A stretch of DNA of 8,088 nt from Lachnospiraceae bacterium (GCA_900759225.1 CAAEUM010000043.1:1-8088); one strand, 5' to 3'; counted from the first letter of the stretch, positions 1 through 7,867 are shown. Notes: a model not told the origin generated them from the letters alone. Numbers and translations are program-made.

Positions 1-1104
1 GTTCACTGGGCGGTCCACACATCCATTGCATTTTCCATTGCAGGCGGCCTGCTGTTTATGGTTTTGGGCATTGCAGGTTCCAGATGGGCCCTTACGGCAA
101 TGAAAACGCCGGAGGATATTATGGGCCATTCCCTGGTGTACATATGGATTTACTTTACAGGGATGGTACCTAACCTGCTTTACAACATGGGTGCCGGAAT
201 TCTCCGTGCAGTAGGGGATTCCAAACGGCCCTTGTATTATCTGATCACAAGCTGTCTGGTAAATATTGTAGTAGACATTGTGTTGGTAGCAGTTCTGGAT
301 ATGGGGGTGGCAGGTGCGGCAATCGCAACAGTTTCTTCTCAGATTTTCAGTGCGATCCTGGTAATCAGGGCCCTTCTTAAGACAGAAGATATGTACAGGC
401 TTCACTGGAACAAGGTTCGGATCGACCGGAGGATGCTGGGGAGGATTGTGCGTATTGGAATCCCGGCAGGAATGCAGTCGGTTATGTATAATATTTCCAA
501 TATCATTATCCAGACCGGTGTTAACTCCCTGGGAACGGATAATGTAACAGCATGGGCTACCTATGGGAAGGTGGATGCCCTTTACTGGGTCATGATCAAT
601 GCTTTGGGAATTGCAGTTACTACCTTTGTAGGTCAGAATTATGGGGCCGGACGCATGGACCGGGTGCGGAAGGGATGCGCAGCCTGCATGGTGATCGGAG
701 TGGGCCTTACGGCTTTTATGGGTGTGGTCCTCTATCAGTGGGGGTATGTGCTGGTAGAACTGTTTACCACAGACCAGACAGTCCAGGCAATCAGCATGGA
801 TTTAATCCGATTTATGGTTCCTACGCTTATTACCTACATTGCCATTGAAATCCTGTCAGGAACCTTAAGAGGCGTTGGGGATGCATGGGTCCCCCTGATG
901 ATTACCTGCGTAGGAATCTGCCTGGTGCGCGTGCTGTGGATTATTTTTGCGCTGCCTCATTTTATGACAATTCTGGCAGCAGCATTCTGCTATCCATTAA
1001 CATGGACCCTTACAACCATTGCTTTTGTAGTTTATTATTATTTCTTCAGTTCCCTGCGCCGTATCGATGGAAGGAAATGGTTCCGCCGAAGCAGGGCTTA
1101 CTGA
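1..1104 (+). CDS. MATE family efflux transporter, C-terminal part (5' end outside window)
   Basis: Membrane antiporter of the MATE (multidrug and toxic compound extrusion) family, expected to export cationic drugs or metabolites in exchange for Na+ or H+. The frame is open from base 1 with no stop, so the gene begins upstream; about 367 codons are visible, against roughly 450 for the family, so some 85 N-terminal residues and the first two or so helices are missing. The visible part is a run of hydrophobic helices. It carries the paired MATE signature in both halves: LRAVGDSKRP near bases 199-231 and GTLRGVGDAWVP near 859-894. FVGQNYGAGR near base 627 is also typical. The protein ends in a short basic tail. 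The first ATG in view, at 58, lies inside the gene and is not the true start. nudC follows 41 bases later on the same strand with no terminator between, so cotranscription is plausible. The substrate cannot be read from sequence. Confidence 0.93.
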   Translation, partial: VHWAVHTSIAFSIAGGLLFMVLGIAGSRWALTAMKTPEDIMGHSLVYIWIYFTGMVPNLLYNMGAGILRAVGDSKRPLYYLITSCLVNIVVDIVLVAVLDMGVAGAAIATVSSQIFSAILVIRALLKTEDMYRLHWNKVRIDRRMLGRIVRIGIPAGMQSVMYNISNIIIQTGVNSLGTDNVTAWATYGKVDALYWVMINALGIAVTTFVGQNYGAGRMDRVRKGCAACMVIGVGLTAFMGVVLYQWGYVLVELFTTDQTVQAISMDLIRFMVPTLITYIAIEILSGTLRGVGDAWVPLMITCVGICLVRVLWIIFALPHFMTILAAAFCYPLTWTLTTIAFVVYYYFFSSLRRIDGRKWFRRSRAY

Positions 1105-1145
1105 TTAAGACAATAGGATGACAGAAAAAACAGGAGAATACAACT

Positions 1146-1985
1146 ATGATACAGGATATTGAACCACATCAGTATGACCCGGTGTATTATGACAGGAAGC
1201 CGGAAACAAAAGATTATGCGCTTTTTTATGAGGGGCAGTCAGTACTGCTCCTAAAGAGGGGAGAAGAGCTGGAAATCCCTACCTTCGGGGAGCTGGAAAA
1301 AAGGAAGCTGTCTGATTTAAAACAGAATGCCTATTATCTGTTTGCCATTGACGGCAGGGGATATTATCTGCTCTGGGATGCAGAGTGGAAGGAACGGGAG
1401 GGGTTCGAGCTAAAAGAGATTTCGATATTCCGAACCTTTAAGCCCATGCATCAGGCCTTTGCAGGAATTACTGGAAGCCAGGTTTACCGCTGGCGGAAAA
1501 GCCGCCGCTTCTGTGGGTGCTGCGGTCATGAAATGGAGCCGGGAACCAGGGAGCGTTCGATGGTGTGTCCGGCCTGTCACCAGACAGAATACCCGAAGAT
1601 CAGTCCTGCGGTAATCGTAGCCATCAAAAATGGTGACAAGCTTCTTATGACCCGGTATGCCAGCGGCCCGTACCGAAGATATGCCCTGGTGGCAGGTTTT
1701 GTTGAGGTAGGTGAAACCTTTGAGGAATGTGTACGCCGGGAGGTTATGGAGGAAGTAGGGCTTAAAATAAAAAATATCCGCTATTACAAAAGCCAGCCCT
1801 GGGCATTTTCGGATACAGAAATGGTGGGCTTTACGGCAGAGCTTGATGGAGATCCGGAAATTACGCTGGAAAAGCAGGAGCTGTCAGAGGCCGGATGGTT
1901 TACAAGGGATGAGATCGTGGAATATGAGCCCTATATCAGTGTAGGCCATGAGTTGATGAAGGCTTTCAAAGATGGGAGGATTTAA
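1146..1985 (+). CDS. nudC: NAD(+)/NADH pyrophosphatase, NudC-type Nudix hydrolase
   Basis: Cytosolic Nudix hydrolase that splits NADH/NAD+ into NMN(H) and AMP; the E. coli family member also removes NAD caps from RNA. The layout is the NudC one: a poorly conserved N-terminal domain (about 1-115), a four-cysteine zinc ribbon (C123, C126, C141, C144), then a C-terminal Nudix domain. The Nudix box is complete: G184, E190, R198-E199, E202-E203, G205. Ten residues past it comes SQPW (216-219), the diagnostic NADH-pyrophosphatase motif; it continues as AFS here rather than the common PFP. The length of 279 residues is normal for the family. The ATG at 1146 is preceded by AGGAGA at 1132-1137, eight bases away. 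The stop overlaps the start of the HAD gene by one base. Substrate preference between free NADH and NAD-capped RNA cannot be decided here. Confidence 0.95.
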   Translation: MIQDIEPHQYDPVYYDRKPETKDYALFYEGQSVLLLKRGEELEIPTFGELEKRKLSDLKQNAYYLFAIDGRGYYLLWDAEWKEREGFELKEISIFRTFKPMHQAFAGITGSQVYRWRKSRRFCGCCGHEMEPGTRERSMVCPACHQTEYPKISPAVIVAIKNGDKLLMTRYASGPYRRYALVAGFVEVGETFEECVRREVMEEVGLKIKNIRYYKSQPWAFSDTEMVGFTAELDGDPEITLEKQELSEAGWFTRDEIVEYEPYISVGHELMKAFKDGRI

Positions 1986-2683
1986 TGGAACAGAGTAAAA
2001 AAATATGGATTCTTTTCGACCTTGACGGAACTCTTACAGATCCCAAGGAAGGGATTACAAAATCGGTGCAGTATGCATTGAAGCATTATGGGATCCAGGT
2101 GGATGATCTGGACAGCTTGTGCCCGTTTATCGGCCCGCCCCTAAGAGACAGCTACATGAAATTTTATGGCTTTTCAAGTCAGCAGGCTACAGAGGCAATT
2201 CATGTGTACAGGGAATATTTTACAGACAGAGGATGGCGGGAAAATGTACCCTATGAAGGTATAAAGGAGATGCTAGAAACTTTAAAGGAGGCTGGATTTA
2301 ATCTTCTTGTGGCAACCTCAAAGCCTGAGGTATTTGCAAAGCAGATTCTCGACTATTTTGAAATGAGTCAGTATTTTGATTTTATTGGAGGCGCTGATCT
2401 AGAAGAGATCCGGGATACCAAAGCTGCTGTCATCCGCTATGTAATGGAACATTGTGGCATTACAGAGGAAGATGTGGCTTCGGGGCATGTATGGATGGTA
2501 GGAGACAGGGAGCATGATGTGCTGGGGGCAAGACAGTGCGGGCTTCCATGTGCAGGCGTTCTCTATGGATTTGGCAGCCGGAAAGAGCTGGAGGACAGCA
2601 ACGCTGCCATGATTGCCTCCAGTGTGGACGAGCTTGGCAAGATGCTGTTGGAAATCTGCGAAAACGATAACTACAAGTTATGA
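1985..2683 (+). CDS. HAD-superfamily hydrolase (phosphoglycolate phosphatase / 5'-nucleotidase-like)
   Basis: Soluble Mg2+-dependent phosphatase of HAD subfamily I with an alpha-helical cap. Motif I is FDLDGT (nucleophile D12, acid/base D14). Motif II lies in ATSKP (T111-S112), K146 is the likely motif III lysine, and motif IV is GDREHD (D174, D178). The cap, roughly residues 17-85, contains a GPPL segment (about residues 50-53). From memory this is typical of the 5'-nucleotidase-like branch related to Gph, but HAD specificity is hard to predict. The 232-residue length fits. Its ATG shares a base with the nudC stop (TAATG) and its ribosome site GGAGG (1975-1979) lies inside nudC, which suggests translational coupling. 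A role in removing phosphate from NMN or AMP made by NudC is inference from this pairing; a housekeeping phosphatase on sugar phosphates or phosphoglycolate is equally possible. Confidence 0.9.
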   Translation: MEQSKKIWILFDLDGTLTDPKEGITKSVQYALKHYGIQVDDLDSLCPFIGPPLRDSYMKFYGFSSQQATEAIHVYREYFTDRGWRENVPYEGIKEMLETLKEAGFNLLVATSKPEVFAKQILDYFEMSQYFDFIGGADLEEIRDTKAAVIRYVMEHCGITEEDVASGHVWMVGDREHDVLGARQCGLPCAGVLYGFGSRKELEDSNAAMIASSVDELGKMLLEICENDNYKL

Positions 2684-2703
2684 TAACCATTCCTATTATG
2701 TCA

Positions 2704-2732
2704 TTGACAAATAGAAAGCGGGTTGCTATGAT
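2704..2732 (+). promoter_or_regulatory. Sigma-A promoter of ilvN-ilvC
   Basis: TTGACA at 2704-2709 (perfect -35), a 17-base spacer, and TATGAT at 2727-2732 (5 of 6 for -10). Transcription would start near 2739, leaving a leader of about 47 bases before ilvN. That is too short for a T-box or a peptide attenuator. It lies in the 102-base gap after the HAD gene, so the ilv genes start a new transcription unit. An 8-base direct repeat, AGAAAGCG, occurs at 2713-2720 (between the two hexamers) and at 2744-2751. Confidence 0.8.
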
Positions 2733-2785
2733 GAAACCTATAAAGAAAGCGCCCCTTTTACAACGGTTTTGGGAGGAGTGAGAAG

Positions 2786-3289
2786 ATGGATGACAGAATC
2801 GTACTATCTCTGCTCGTGGATAACACAGCAGGCGTTTTGGCCCGCGTAGCCGGATTATTCAGCAGGCGGGGATACAACATTGAAAGCCTGACAGTTGGTG
2901 TAACGGCAGATCCCCGTTATTCCAGAATGACAGTGGTTTCCCTGGGAGATCAGAATGTTCTTGAGCAGATTAAAAATCAGTTAAATAAGCTGGAGGATGT
3001 GCGCGATATTAAGGAGCTGAAACCAGATCGTTCGGTATACAGAGAGCTGATCATGGTGAAGGTTCGGGCCAATGCGGCAGACCGTCAGGCGGTAAATGCG
3101 ATTTCTAATATTTTCCGTGCAACGATCGTGGATGTTGGAAAAGATTCACTTACAGTTATGCTTACCGGCGACCAGTCAAAACTGGATGCCCTTATTAATC
3201 TTCTGGAGGATTACGAAATCCTGGAGCTTGCCAGAACCGGTCTTACAGGCCTGGAGCGGGGGAGCGAGGATATCCGTATGCTTCCGTAA
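2786..3289 (+). CDS. ilvN: Acetolactate synthase small (regulatory) subunit
   Basis: Regulatory subunit of acetohydroxyacid synthase, the enzyme that makes 2-acetolactate and 2-aceto-2-hydroxybutyrate, the first committed step to valine, leucine and isoleucine. It activates the catalytic IlvB subunit and carries valine feedback inhibition. The N-terminal ACT domain (about 3-78) contains DNTAGVLARV and RRGYNIESLTV. N13, G16 and N31 line up with the valine-binding residues N11, G14 and N29 of E. coli IlvH, so feedback sensitivity is expected. A C-terminal ALS small-subunit domain (about 84-160) follows. The 167-residue length is normal for this IlvH-like family. GGAGG at 2772-2776, nine bases from ATG, supports this start. 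Unusually for this enzyme, no large-subunit gene flanks it; the next gene is ilvC, 114 bases downstream. Confidence 0.96.
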   Translation: MDDRIVLSLLVDNTAGVLARVAGLFSRRGYNIESLTVGVTADPRYSRMTVVSLGDQNVLEQIKNQLNKLEDVRDIKELKPDRSVYRELIMVKVRANAADRQAVNAISNIFRATIVDVGKDSLTVMLTGDQSKLDALINLLEDYEILELARTGLTGLERGSEDIRMLP

Positions 3290-3303
3290 AAGCAGGTTAG
3301 TTT

Positions 3304-3347
3304 GAAAGAGGGGCCGGGCGTATCTGAAAACGCGGGCCGCATCTTTC
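3304..3347 (+). other. Extended hairpin in the ilvN-ilvC intercistronic region
   Basis: Three nested stems can be paired by eye: GAAAGA (3304-3309) with TCTTTC (3342-3347), GGCC (3312-3315) with GGCC (3335-3338), and GCGT (3318-3321) with ACGC (3330-3333). The loop is 8 bases, with small internal loops between the stems. GGT (3295-3297) and ACC (3350-3352) could extend it. No T-run follows, so it does not look like a normal intrinsic terminator; an RNA-stability, processing or partial read-through element is more likely. It begins 15 bases after the ilvN stop and ends 56 bases before the ilvC ATG. Function is inferred only. Confidence 0.55.
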
Positions 3348-3367
3348 TTACCAATAGAATTATTTAA

Positions 3368-4414
<1,047 letters not shown>

Positions 4415-4433
4415 AGACAGAAAAACGAAAGAT

Positions 4434-4474
4434 AAAAGCCGGCACCGGAGGGGATACCTTCAGGGCTGGCTTTT
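4434..4474. terminator. Bidirectional intrinsic terminator between convergent ilvC and lysR
   Basis: AAAAGCC (4434-4440) pairs exactly with GGCTTTT (4468-4474), and the stem continues inward through a G-T pair (4441/4467) and two G-C pairs. The + strand transcript ends in a TTTT run and the - strand transcript in TTTTAT, so the same hairpin can stop ilvC from the left and lysR from the right. It starts 20 bases after the ilvC stop and lies 16 bases from the lysR stop. Confidence 0.85.
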
Positions 4475-4489
4475 CAGTTATAAGCGTAT

Positions 4490-5371
4490 TTAATATAAAA
4501 ATTCCAGAAACGTTTTCAGGGCAATGGTGGGATTGGCAGGATGGTAGGCAAAGCCGATGGTGCGCCGGTCAATGGCTGATTTTAATGGAAGCTCTACTAA
4601 AAGGCCGCTATCCAGCTCTTTTTGTACCAGCTCCTTAATGACACAGCCAATGCCAAGGCCGATTTTTGCAAATTCAATGAGCAGATCCATGGTGGTAACC
4701 TCTAAGATCTGCCGTGGGCAGATGTGATGCTCTTCCATATAAGCATCCACATGATGGCGGGTCATATTATTTTGGTCCAGGAGCATGATATTTCCTGTCT
4801 CAAATACATCCGTATCCTGTCCCTCCCGCAGATAAAGGTTTTCCATGTAGGATGGGGTAGCAACAAAAATATCCTGTATGTCCATAACCGGTATGAAGGA
4901 CAGCTCCTTGCGGGCAGCAGGCTCAGCCACAAGCCCTAAATCCAGCTTCTGCTGTTCCAGGCGGGATAGGGTATGTGCCGTGTCCTGGCCTTCAATGGTA
5001 ATGCGCATATGGGGATACTGGTCAATAAAGGTTTTTAAGTAAGGCAGAAGCACATATTTGCATAAGGTGTTGCTGACACCGATCCGCAGATGGCCGATAT
5101 CAAATTCCTGAATGCGGCGCAGTTCCTGTTCTCCTCTGGTTAAAACCTCAAACGCCTCCTGTGTATGCTCAAAAAGGATCTCTCCCTCGGGAGTCAGGGA
5201 AACACCGCGGGAGCTGCGGGTAAAAAGGGACAGGCCAAGGCTGTCCTCTAGCTTGCTGATAGCCTTGCTGATAGCAGGCTGGCTGATATAAAGCTCCTTG
5301 GCAGCCTTGGAAATATTTCCGGTTTTGGCAACTTCATAGAATATTTTATATTGGGACAGATTCTGTTCCAT
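4490..5371 (-). CDS. LysR-family transcriptional regulator, probable regulator of leuCD
   Basis: Cytoplasmic DNA-binding regulator of the LysR type, usually a tetramer that activates a divergent gene when a pathway metabolite binds. The N-terminal winged helix-turn-helix (about 1-60) is clear: VAKTGNISKAAKELYISQPA leads into the recognition helix, followed by LF.R..RGV.LTPEGE. A periplasmic-binding-protein-like effector domain (about 89-293) follows. The 293-residue length is typical. The start is supported by AAGGAGG at 5385-5379 on the minus strand, seven bases before the ATG. The gene is divergent from leuC across 137 bases and convergent with ilvC, so control of leuCD and of itself is the natural guess; E. 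coli IlvY next to ilvC is a comparable arrangement. The effector could be isopropylmalate or another pathway intermediate, but this cannot be read from the sequence. Confidence 0.94.
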   Translation of the reverse strand: MEQNLSQYKIFYEVAKTGNISKAAKELYISQPAISKAISKLEDSLGLSLFTRSSRGVSLTPEGEILFEHTQEAFEVLTRGEQELRRIQEFDIGHLRIGVSNTLCKYVLLPYLKTFIDQYPHMRITIEGQDTAHTLSRLEQQKLDLGLVAEPAARKELSFIPVMDIQDIFVATPSYMENLYLREGQDTDVFETGNIMLLDQNNMTRHHVDAYMEEHHICPRQILEVTTMDLLIEFAKIGLGIGCVIKELVQKELDSGLLVELPLKSAIDRRTIGFAYHPANPTIALKTFLEFLY

Positions 5372-5406
5372 AGGGAGGCCTCCTTGATTATAACATTAAT
5401 TCATAG

Positions 5407-5452
5407 ATACCATGCACATTATGTATTTTTATTATAGCAATACTTGTGATAA
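5407..5452. promoter_or_regulatory. Two candidate LysR-type operator dyads
   Basis: Dyad 1 is ATAC (5407-5410), 12 bases, GTAT (5423-5426), an LTTR-like ATAC/GTAT pair with wider than classical spacing. It centres about 45 bases before the predicted leuC start and covers the predicted lysR start near 5424. Dyad 2 is TTAT-N2-CAA-N3-TTG-N2-ATAA (5432-5452), with 7 of 10 symmetric pairs, lying over both -10 elements. The positions suit activation of leuC and self-repression, but binding is inferred. Confidence 0.4.
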
Positions 5453-5460
5453 AATGTAAA
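5431..5460 (-). promoter_or_regulatory. Promoter of the lysR-type gene
   Basis: On the minus strand, TTTACA (5460-5455, 5 of 6 for -35), an 18-base spacer and a perfect TATAAT (5436-5431). The start would be near 5424, leaving about 52 leader bases before the ATG. It overlaps the -10 of leuC on the other strand, so the two promoters should compete. A second minus-strand TATAAT at 5392-5387 is too close to the ribosome site to serve this gene. Confidence 0.65.
5447..5455 (+). promoter_or_regulatory. Extended -10 promoter of leuC-leuD
   Basis: TG at 5447-5448, one base, then TAAAAT (5450-5455) gives an extended -10. The expected -35 position, around 5427-5432, is only T/A rich with no TTGACA match, as is common for activator-dependent promoters. 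Transcription would begin near 5462, about 47 bases before the leuC ATG. Confidence 0.5.
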
Positions 5461-5508
5461 GCATGAACTGTTAGGAAATGACAGGACAGAGTAAAGGAGG
5501 ATTGCATT

Positions 5509-6771
5509 ATGGGAATGACAATGAGCCAGAAAATTTTGGCTGCTCATGCTGGGCTTAGTGAGGTAAAGGCTGGACAGCTGATCGAGGCGGATTTGGACCT
5601 TGTGCTGGGAAATGATATTACTTCTCCGGTAGCAATTAATGAAATGAAAAAGATGAACAGCCAGACTGTTTTTGATAAGGATAAAATTGCGTTGGTAATG
5701 GATCATTTTATTCCAAATAAGGATATTAAGTCAGCGGAAAATTGCAAGTGCTGCCGCGAATTTGCCTGCCGTCATGAAATTACGAATTATTTTGATGTAG
5801 GTGAGATGGGAATTGAGCATGCGCTTCTTCCGGAAAAAGGTCTTGTAGTTGCAGGTGATGCTGTAATCGGTGCCGATTCCCATACATGTACTTATGGGGC
5901 GTTAGGAGCATTTTCTACCGGTGTGGGAAGCACAGATATGGCTGCAGCCATGGTTACAGGAAAAGCATGGTTTAAAGTACCTTCTGCAATTAAGTTTGAG
6001 CTGGTAGGAAAACCACAGAAATGGGTCAGCGGAAAAGATGTGATCCTTCATATTATAGGGATGATCGGCGTAGATGGTGCTCTTTATAAATCGATGGAAT
6101 TTACAGGTGAGGGCGTTGCGAGTCTTACTATGGATGACCGTTTCACAATCTGTAATATGGCAATCGAGGCAGGCGGCAAAAACGGAATTTTTCCTGTGGA
6201 TGATGTGGCAAAGCAGTATATGAAGGAACATTCCAAGCGCTCCTTTACCGTATACGAAGCAGATGAGGATGCGGAGTATGATGAGACCTATGTCATTGAC
6301 TTGTCTCAGTTAAAGCCTACCGTATCCTTCCCTCATCTGCCCTCCAATACAAGAACCATTGACGCAGTGGACGAGGTAGCGATCCAGCAGGCGGTGATTG
6401 GTTCCTGTACCAATGGGCGCATAGATGACATGCGGATTGCGGCTGAGGTTTTAAAGGGAAGAAAGGTGGCAAAGGGAGTGCGCTGTATTGTGATTCCGGC
6501 CACACAGTCAATTTACCTTCAGGCTATGAGAGAGGGGCTTCTAGAAATCTTTATTGAAGCGGGAGCGGTTGTCAGCACACCGACCTGCGGCCCATGTCTT
6601 GGAGGTTATATGGGAATACTGGCGGCAGGTGAGCGATGCATTTCAACAACCAACCGTAATTTTGTAGGCCGCATGGGACATGTGGAATCGGAAATCTATC
6701 TGGCAAGTCCGGCAGTCGCCGCAGCCAGCGCTGTTGCAGGCAAAATTATCTGCCCCTGCCAGCTTGATTAA
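5509..6771 (+). CDS. leuC: 3-isopropylmalate dehydratase large subunit
   Basis: Large subunit of isopropylmalate isomerase, a [4Fe-4S] enzyme of the aconitase family that converts 2-isopropylmalate to 3-isopropylmalate in leucine synthesis. The iron-sulfur ligands are in place: C300 in GSCTNGR, and C360 and C363 in CGPC. Their spacing matches the E. coli enzyme. [20 protein letters not shown] (near bases 5869-5928) is the other family hallmark. The 420-residue length identifies the shorter clostridial/archaeal-type LeuC rather than the ~466-residue E. coli type; this branch also includes homoaconitases, but pairing with leuD in an ilv/leu neighbourhood favours leucine synthesis. The ATG at 5509 has AAAGGAGG (5493-5500) eight bases upstream; an in-frame ATG at 5521 is less well placed. 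leuD follows 22 bases after the stop. Cluster integrity will depend on anaerobic conditions. Confidence 0.97.
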   Translation: MGMTMSQKILAAHAGLSEVKAGQLIEADLDLVLGNDITSPVAINEMKKMNSQTVFDKDKIALVMDHFIPNKDIKSAENCKCCREFACRHEITNYFDVGEMGIEHALLPEKGLVVAGDAVIGADSHTCTYGALGAFSTGVGSTDMAAAMVTGKAWFKVPSAIKFELVGKPQKWVSGKDVILHIIGMIGVDGALYKSMEFTGEGVASLTMDDRFTICNMAIEAGGKNGIFPVDDVAKQYMKEHSKRSFTVYEADEDAEYDETYVIDLSQLKPTVSFPHLPSNTRTIDAVDEVAIQQAVIGSCTNGRIDDMRIAAEVLKGRKVAKGVRCIVIPATQSIYLQAMREGLLEIFIEAGAVVSTPTCGPCLGGYMGILAAGERCISTTNRNFVGRMGHVESEIYLASPAVAAASAVAGKIICPCQLD

Positions 6772-6793
6772 ATGAAGAAGGGAGAGATAAAAC

Positions 6794-7288
6794 ATGAAGG
6801 CGTGTGGACATGTTTTTAAATATGGCGATAATGTGGATACAGATGTTATTATTCCTGCCCGCTACCTGAATGCAACCCAGGGTGAAGAGCTGGCTAAACA
6901 TTGCATGGAAGATATTGATAAGGATTTTATAAAGAAAGTGCACAAGGGTGATATTATGGTAGCCAATAAAAATTTTGGCTGCGGCTCTTCCAGGGAGCAT
7001 GCCCCCATTGCGTTAAAGTATTCCGGAATCAGCTGCGTCATAGCAGAAACCTTTGCGAGGATTTTTTACCGCAATTCGATCAATATTGGACTTCCTATTA
7101 TTGAATGTGTGGAGGCTGCCAGGGCTATTGAGGCAGGGGATGAGGTAGAGGTGGATTTTGACAGCGGTATCATTACCAATAAGACAAAGGGTGAATGCTA
7201 TCAGGGGCAGTCATTTCCTCCCTTTATGCAGAGAATTATTTCAGCAGGAGGTCTGATCCCTTATATTAATGGTCAGCAGCAGGTCTGA
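6794..7288 (+). CDS. leuD: 3-isopropylmalate dehydratase small subunit
   Basis: Small subunit of isopropylmalate isomerase; it supplies the mobile swivel domain that closes over the active site of LeuC. The aconitase C-terminal-like fold is marked by [15 protein letters not shown] near residues 11-25 and by [12 protein letters not shown] (60-71), which includes the substrate-binding GSSRE loop. The 164-residue length fits the short small subunits that pair with ~420-residue LeuC. GGGAG at 6780-6784, nine bases from ATG, supports the start. It is separated from leuC by 22 bases, so both are made from one transcript in matched amounts. A strong terminator 36 bases after the stop ends the operon. 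leuB, which often follows leuD, is absent here. Confidence 0.98.
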   Translation: MKACGHVFKYGDNVDTDVIIPARYLNATQGEELAKHCMEDIDKDFIKKVHKGDIMVANKNFGCGSSREHAPIALKYSGISCVIAETFARIFYRNSINIGLPIIECVEAARAIEAGDEVEVDFDSGIITNKTKGECYQGQSFPPFMQRIISAGGLIPYINGQQQV

Positions 7289-7324
7289 ACGGCTACTATT
7301 TTGTCTGTCTGACAGGCCTATATA

Positions 7325-7374
7325 AAAATCTCTGCCAGCTATGCAGATTGTATATAAGCACTGGCAGAGATTTT
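7325..7374. terminator. Strong bidirectional terminator after leuD
   Basis: A perfect 14-base inverted repeat: AAAATCTCTGCCAG (7325-7338) pairs with CTGGCAGAGATTTT (7361-7374), with a 22-base loop. T-runs lie on the 3' side in both directions (TTTTGTGT on +, TTTTTATA on -). It can therefore end leuCD from the left and the HicB-family gene, which stops at 7416, from the right. Confidence 0.93.
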
Positions 7375-7415
7375 GTGTATTTGTGGACAGAAATCATAGA
7401 AGATGTTTTATGAAG

Positions 7416-7694
7416 CTAATCATTATCCGGGAGCAGCTTGATCGTTACGCGGATCTGTTTTACCATGGCTCCTTCCTCTAAGTTCATGTCAAGAACATGA
7501 GTCTGTGCCGGAAGGTCAAAATCCGGTTCCTCAAGCTCAGCGCAAATCCAGTTATAGGCCGCATCCCTTGCATTTTCTACTGCATCTTCCAAATCCGGTC
7601 CGTCTGCTTCGCAGCATTCTAAATCCGGAAATACGGCATGATAGCCTTTTCCCTCTTTGTGGGGAGTAAAGATGGCAGGATAGGTAAAAGTCAT
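7416..7694 (-). CDS. HicB-family protein (orphan type II antitoxin-like)
   Basis: Small acidic protein of the HicB antitoxin family, which adopts a partial RNase H-like fold and normally neutralises the HicA mRNA interferase. The family pattern is clear: an N-terminal YPAIF strand, then YHAVFPDLECCEADG, then the helix DLEDAVENARDAAYNWI (about residues 28-47). HicA should be a ~60-residue basic double-stranded-RNA-binding-like protein next door, but none is encoded on either side. The common HicB C-terminal DNA-binding segment is also absent; the protein ends after a short VTIKLLPD strand. An ATG at 7700 would lie only two bases from AGGAGG (7708-7703); the ATG at 7694 has a proper eight-base gap and is preferred, giving 92 residues. 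It may act as a stand-alone regulator or be a leftover of a lost toxin pair. Family assignment is fairly sure; function is not known. Confidence 0.83.
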   Translation of the reverse strand: MTFTYPAIFTPHKEGKGYHAVFPDLECCEADGPDLEDAVENARDAAYNWICAELEEPDFDLPAQTHVLDMNLEEGAMVKQIRVTIKLLPDND

Positions 7695-7725
7695 AATCAT
7701 ATCCTCCTAAGTCATGATGAAACCT

Positions 7726-7754
7726 ATTATAATAGAAAAACATAATAGGGGCAA
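7726..7754 (-). promoter_or_regulatory. Promoter of the HicB-family gene
   Basis: On the minus strand, TTGCCC (7754-7749, 4 of 6 for -35), a 17-base spacer and a perfect TATAAT (7731-7726). The start would be near 7719, giving a leader of about 25 bases that contains the AGGAGG site. The -10 is part of the palindrome TATTATAATA (7725-7734). It lies back to back with the A-rich element of the rightward rrn-like promoter. Confidence 0.65.
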
Positions 7755-7801
7755 GAAAAAAATAAAAAACGGTTGACATTTAAAAAAACATTTGATATTA
7801 T
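7755..7801 (+). promoter_or_regulatory. rRNA-type promoter P1 with A-rich UP-like element
   Basis: An A-rich stretch (7755-7770) lies just upstream of a perfect TTGACA (7773-7778), a 17-base spacer and TATTAT (7796-7801, 5 of 6). An overlapping TATAAT at 7799-7804 would give a poor 20-base spacer. Predicted start is near 7808. UP-like A-tracts with a perfect -35 are typical of stable-RNA operons. Confidence 0.7.
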
Positions 7802-7807
7802 AATATC

Positions 7808-7859
7808 CGCTGCTGAGAACAGCAGAAAGCGTTCAACTAAATGAAATAAAAAAGTTGAA
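7808..7859 (+). other. Two hairpins between tandem promoters P1 and P2
   Basis: CTGCTG (7810-7815) pairs with CAGCAG (7820-7825) around an AGAA loop, right at the predicted P1 start. TTCAACT (7832-7838) pairs with AGTTGAA (7853-7859) around a 14-base A-rich loop. Neither is followed by a T-run, so they look like leader RNA structure rather than terminators. They would be present only in transcripts from P1. Confidence 0.5.
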
Positions 7860-7867
7860 AAAAGTTG

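Noticed and set aside
2667..2681. Terminator after the HAD gene (ATAACT/AGTTAT, 3-base loop)
   Set aside because: The stem is short and A/T rich, overlaps the end of the coding region and has no T-run after it. No convincing terminator is visible before the ilvN promoter.
2733..2785. T-box riboswitch or leader-peptide attenuator upstream of ilvN
   Set aside because: The predicted leader is only about 47 bases, with no room for a T-box, no Leu/Val/Ile-rich short ORF and no terminator hairpin.
5387..5392. Second perfect - strand TATAAT upstream of lysR
   Set aside because: A transcript from it would begin inside the AAGGAGG ribosome site (5385-5379), so it is unlikely to be the working promoter; the upstream TTTACA-N18-TATAAT is better placed.
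7289..7324. CTGTC/GACAG symmetric words just after leuD
   Set aside because: The two words are directly adjacent, leaving no loop, and the strong terminator immediately downstream explains the region; likely chance.
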